From: Streptomyces lateritius
GTDB taxonomy: Bacteria; Actinomycetota; Actinomycetes; Streptomycetales; Streptomycetaceae
Direction of reading: 5' to 3'
Assembly: GCF_014649715.1 (NCBI RefSeq)
Contig: NZ_BMTO01000001.1
Location: forward strand, 639,396-703,395
Length of the DNA stretch: 64,000 nucleotides
The notes under the pieces are model-generated. The model ran no database searches and was not told where the DNA came from. It saw only the letters and a program-made list of their open reading frames with translations. Below are positions 61,338-64,000 of this stretch, one piece after another; within the stretch, counting starts at the first letter, position 1, and the number at the start of each line of letters is the position of its first letter. The translations under genes were made by a program, and so were the position numbers.

Positions 61338-61874
61338 TCAGCTGCCTGAGGGAGCTGTGTACTCGCCGAGCAGCTGCGCGCGCGCCAGCGTGTGGAACCG
61401 CAGGTTGAAACCCACCGCCGCCGGCGACGCGTCCGCGTCCGGCCCGAGCTTCTCCTGGTCCACCGCGTACACGGTGAACACATACCGGTGGGTCTCACCC
61501 TCCGGGGGAGCGGCACCGCCGAAGTCCTTGGACCCGTAGTCGTTACGGGCATGCACGGCACCGGCCGGCAGCCCCTCGAACGACCCCGAGCCGACGCCCG
61601 CGGGCAGCTCGGTCACCGACGCCGGGATGTCGAACAGCACCCAGTGCCAGAAACCACTGCCCGTCGGCGCGTCCGGGTCGAAACACGTGACGGCGAAGCT
61701 CTTCGTCTCGGTCGGGAACCCTTCCCAGCGCAGGTGGGGAGAGACGTTCCCCTCCGCGTACACCTGAGTGTCCTTCAGCTCCCCGCCCGGCACGATCTCG
61801 TCGCTCACCACTGTGAACGCCGGCACCTGCGGATGGAAGTCGTGAGGGAGCGGCGCCCTCTTCCCCTCGGCCAC
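61338..61874 (-). CDS. YbhB/YbcL family (PEBP-like) protein
   Basis: 178 residues from a GTG at 61874. Conserved blocks: [42 protein letters not shown] and [29 protein letters not shown], which form the anion-binding pocket of the phosphatidylethanolamine-binding fold. Cytoplasmic, function in bacteria unclear. Confidence 0.94.
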   Translation of the reverse strand: MAEGKRAPLPHDFHPQVPAFTVVSDEIVPGGELKDTQVYAEGNVSPHLRWEGFPTETKSFAVTCFDPDAPTGSGFWHWVLFDIPASVTELPAGVGSGSFEGLPAGAVHARNDYGSKDFGGAAPPEGETHRYVFTVYAVDQEKLGPDADASPAAVGFNLRFHTLARAQLLGEYTAPSGS

Positions 61875-61925
61875 GTCCTAACCTCCCTGTCGTCTGACCT
61901 GGCTCACAGCCTTACGCGGCCGAGC

Positions 61926-62708
61926 CTAGAGCCAGTTGCGCTTCCCACCGACGTCGGCCAGCCACTGGTTGAGGTACGCGGCCCAATCGGTCGTGTGGAA
62001 GTCGTTCAGACCCACCTTGAAAGCGCGGAACGAGTCGCTGCCCTCGCTGAACAGACCCGGCTTCTTGTCCATCTCAAGGACGACGTCCATCTCGCGGTCG
62101 TCCGCGACGAAGCTGACCTCGACCTGGTTCAGGCCCCGGTACTGCTGCGGCGGGAAGAACTCGATCTCCTGGTAGAACGGCAGCTTCTGCCGCGTCCCGC
62201 GGATGTGCCCGCGCTCCATGTCGGCGTTCTTGAAACGGAAGCCCAGCTGGAGGAACGCGTCGAGGATCGCCTGCTGCGCCGGCAGCGGGTGCACGTTGAT
62301 CGGGTCCAGGTCGCCTGAGTCCACCGCGCGGGCGATCTCCAGCTCCGTGGTCACCCCGATGTTCATTCCGCGCAGCTGCTGCCCGGCGATGGTCGTGACC
62401 GGCGTCTCCCAGGGAATCTCGAGCCCGAACGGTACGACGTGCACCGCGCCGGCCTTCACCTCGAAGGCGCCGCCGAGCCGGACCTTGACGAACTCCATGT
62501 CCTGCTTGACCTCCTGGTCACCGCCCTCGACCTCGACCCGCGCCTGCAGCCCGACGGACAGCCCCTCGATCTGCTGGTCGACCGAACCGCCCTGGATCCG
62601 GACCTCGCCCTGGACGACCCCGCCCGGCACGACGTTCTCCTCGGTGAGCACCGTCTCCACGGACGCACCACCGGCACCCAGGCTCGCGAGCAGCTTCTTG
62701 AACCCCAT
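61926..62708 (-). CDS. spo0M: sporulation-control protein Spo0M
   Basis: 260 residues from the ATG at 62708. Arrestin-like two-sandwich fold with VLTEENVVPGGVVQGEVRIQGG and the charged Gln/Glu-rich strands of Spo0M; the C-terminal part (DREMDVVLEMDKKPGLF) is also typical. It influences sporulation and cell-wall or division behaviour. Its place next to a PEBP-like gene with a 51-bp gap suggests a transcript of two genes. Confidence 0.93.
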   Translation of the reverse strand: MGFKKLLASLGAGGASVETVLTEENVVPGGVVQGEVRIQGGSVDQQIEGLSVGLQARVEVEGGDQEVKQDMEFVKVRLGGAFEVKAGAVHVVPFGLEIPWETPVTTIAGQQLRGMNIGVTTELEIARAVDSGDLDPINVHPLPAQQAILDAFLQLGFRFKNADMERGHIRGTRQKLPFYQEIEFFPPQQYRGLNQVEVSFVADDREMDVVLEMDKKPGLFSEGSDSFRAFKVGLNDFHTTDWAAYLNQWLADVGGKRNWL

Positions 62709-62802
62709 GTCCACTCCTTCTTGTTCTTGACCCCTACATACGCGGGACGACCGTAACCGGTTCCCCGCCACTTCCCCGGACGGCCCAGTACGCTCGGACG
62801 CC

Positions 62803-63444
62803 ATGAGCGAGAGCCCCGACCGTACGCCGCTCACGCGTGCCTTCTTCGACCGCCCCGTTCTGGAGGTGGCCCCCGACCTGCTCGGCCGCACCCTCGTCCG
62901 CACCTCGAAGGCCGGCCGCATCGAACTTCGCCTGACGGAGGTGGAGGCGTACGCCGGCGCGATCGACCCCGGCTCCCACGCCTTCCGCGGCCGCACCGCC
63001 CGTAACGCGGTCATGTTCGGCCCGCCCGGACGCGCCTACGTCTACTTCACCTACGGCATGTGGCACTGCCTCAACCTGGTGTGCGGCCCCGAGGGCCACG
63101 CGAGCGGAGTCCTGCTGCGCGCCGGCGAGATCCTGGTCGGCGCGGAACAAGCCCGGCCACGTCGACTCTCGGCCCGATACGACAAGGAACTGGCCAAAGG
63201 CCCGGCCCGCCTGGCGACCGCCCTGGACGTGGCGCTCTCCCTGAACGGCACCGACACCTGCGACGGCCCGGACTCCCCTCTCTCCGTCCTCACCGGCACC
63301 CCACCCCCGCCCGACCAGGTACGCAGCGGCCCTCGCACGGGAGTGGGAGGGGACGGCGCCCCGCACCCCTGGCGCTTCTGGATCGAGGACGACCCGACGG
63401 TGAGCCCGTACCGGGCCCATGTGCCCCGCAAGCGGACCTCTTGA
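62803..63444 (+). CDS. DNA-3-methyladenine glycosylase (AAG/MPG type)
   Basis: 213 residues. The alkyladenine glycosylase core: [59 protein letters not shown], and [10 protein letters not shown]. It flips out damaged bases such as 3-methyladenine and hypoxanthine and starts base-excision repair. The C-terminal Arg/Pro-rich part is longer than in the E. coli type II enzyme (different fold). Last gene before the rRNA operon. Confidence 0.94.
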   Translation: MSESPDRTPLTRAFFDRPVLEVAPDLLGRTLVRTSKAGRIELRLTEVEAYAGAIDPGSHAFRGRTARNAVMFGPPGRAYVYFTYGMWHCLNLVCGPEGHASGVLLRAGEILVGAEQARPRRLSARYDKELAKGPARLATALDVALSLNGTDTCDGPDSPLSVLTGTPPPPDQVRSGPRTGVGGDGAPHPWRFWIEDDPTVSPYRAHVPRKRTS

Positions 63445-63450
63445 CGCGAC

Positions 63451-63479
63451 TTGACCCAGGTGCTGGGGACGCCTAATGT
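63451..63479 (+). promoter_or_regulatory. strong -35/-10 promoter of the rRNA operon
   Basis: TTGACC (63451-63456), a 17-bp spacer and TAATGT (63474-63479). Further -10-like boxes TAAAGT (63629) and TAAGGT (63717) mark likely additional rrn promoters, whose -35 elements are weak. Confidence 0.75.
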
Positions 63480-64000
63480 AGTCCGAGCCGCTTGAGACGG
63501 GCCGTGCTTGTTCGAGCACCCCGGAGCGGCCACCAAAACTACCCACAACGAACCCCCACAGGGTGCGGCTTTCGGCATGCCGAAAGTTGATCCGAATAGC
63601 TCGATTATGAGCCGCCGGGGAATTCGGCTAAAGTAGTGAACACGCCGAAAGGCAAGGCCCCAATCGGCCGCCGGAAACATAATCCGAACCGGAAACGGAA
63701 CGGAAAACGGATCTGGTAAGGTTGGAAACACGAAAGACCGAAGGGAAAAGCCCGGAGGAAAGCCCGAGAGGGTGAGTACGAAGGAAGCGTCCGTTCCTTG
63801 AGAACTCAACAGCGTGCCAAAAATCAACGCCAGATTAGTTGATACCCCGTCCATCTTCGGATGGCGAGGTTCCTTTGAAAGTCCTGCCGGCCCTTGGGCG
63901 GGTAGGCAACAACACAGCGAGGACGCTGTGAACGACCGGTCCTATTCCGACCGATCGTTCCGCTCTCGTGTGTGCGAACCCGATTACGGGTAAACATTCA
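63480..64000 (+). other. 16S rRNA precursor leader (rRNA operon upstream region)
   Basis: Downstream of the promoters the sequence turns AT-richer. TTGAGAACTCAACAGCGTGCC (around 63798) is the conserved actinobacterial pre-16S leader and processing segment, and the end, ATTACGGGTAAACATTCA, matches the sequence just before the 16S start in Streptomyces. Mature 16S therefore begins within the last few bases or just outside the window. No tRNA is seen in the leader. Confidence 0.85.
63569..63586. repeat. 18-bp perfect palindrome in the rrn promoter region
   Basis: CTTTCGGCATGCCGAAAG, symmetrical to the base, between the upstream promoter and later -10-like boxes. Candidate regulator site. Confidence 0.6.

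Overview
The window reads as chromosomal core DNA from a Streptomyces. GC content is very high, most third codon positions are G or C, and starts are often GTG or TTG. Genes diagnostic of the genus are present: a cysteine-less short chaplin (chpE), the small nucleoid protein gbn, an Asp23/AmaP envelope-stress operon, an SGM_5486-type 38-residue protein, and a Spo0M protein. From memory, and not checked, the gene order matches the S. coelicolor stretch that runs from an rRNA operon through chpE, fabI/fabG, tyrS, moaA and gbn to pitH2 and the cobalamin cluster, read in the opposite direction.

Layout. (1) 1-7.5 kb: the 3' end of a ZIP metal transporter, then a minus-strand corrin operon cobD-cobQ-chelatase-cobO-cobB led by a cobalamin riboswitch. 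(2) 7.5-9.2 kb: a phosphate transporter with a small membrane partner behind a PHO box. (3) 9.2-17 kb: an alpha/beta hydrolase lacking its usual serine, a hypothetical protein, a VOC protein, a neutral zinc peptidase, an ABC-F ATPase with a 7-codon leaderless leader ORF, gbn and an enoyl-CoA hydratase. (4) 17-20.3 kb: the Asp23 envelope-stress locus. (5) 20.3-32.2 kb: SDR and GH15, SURF1, a cysteine-rich mini-protein, a DEDDh exonuclease, a deletion scar joining tetR and amidohydrolase remnants, a VIT transporter, a sterol-desaturase/YhhN/ADH run, a CoA transferase and a secreted subtilase. (6) 32.5-38.3 kb: DUF485 plus an acetate-type symporter, moaA, small membrane proteins and tyrS. (7) 38.3-51 kb: a TldD/E pair, fabG-fabI, a GntR/MFS divergent unit, SixA, SerB and an FHA-FHA-ABC transporter. 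(8) 51-64 kb: a transglycosylase-like secreted protein, QueA and SDR, a histidine kinase/response regulator pair, chpE, an ABC ATPase, NfeD and a stomatin-like protein, TSUP, an HNH nuclease, a PEBP-like protein, Spo0M, AAG glycosylase, and finally the promoter and leader of an rRNA operon whose 16S gene starts at or just past the right edge.

How it works together. The left end makes adenosylcobalamin precursors under riboswitch feedback. The middle is housekeeping: FAS-II reductases, tRNA charging, molybdopterin, serine synthesis and envelope stress. The right end holds developmental genes (chpE, spo0M). Control is visible as a PHO box, an 11-bp-phased repeat array, a sigma-BldN-like promoter, palindromic operators, leaderless promoters, and strong inverted-repeat terminators at most convergent junctions.

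The observations most worth following are the leaderless MAILLVH leader ORF before the ABC-F gene, the cluster of GATCAT sites upstream of the GATC-binding protein gene gbn, the 11-bp-phased array before the subtilase, and a two-copy Asp23-like protein divergent from the Asp23 operon. I found no CRISPR array, prophage, insertion sequence or complete tRNA gene.
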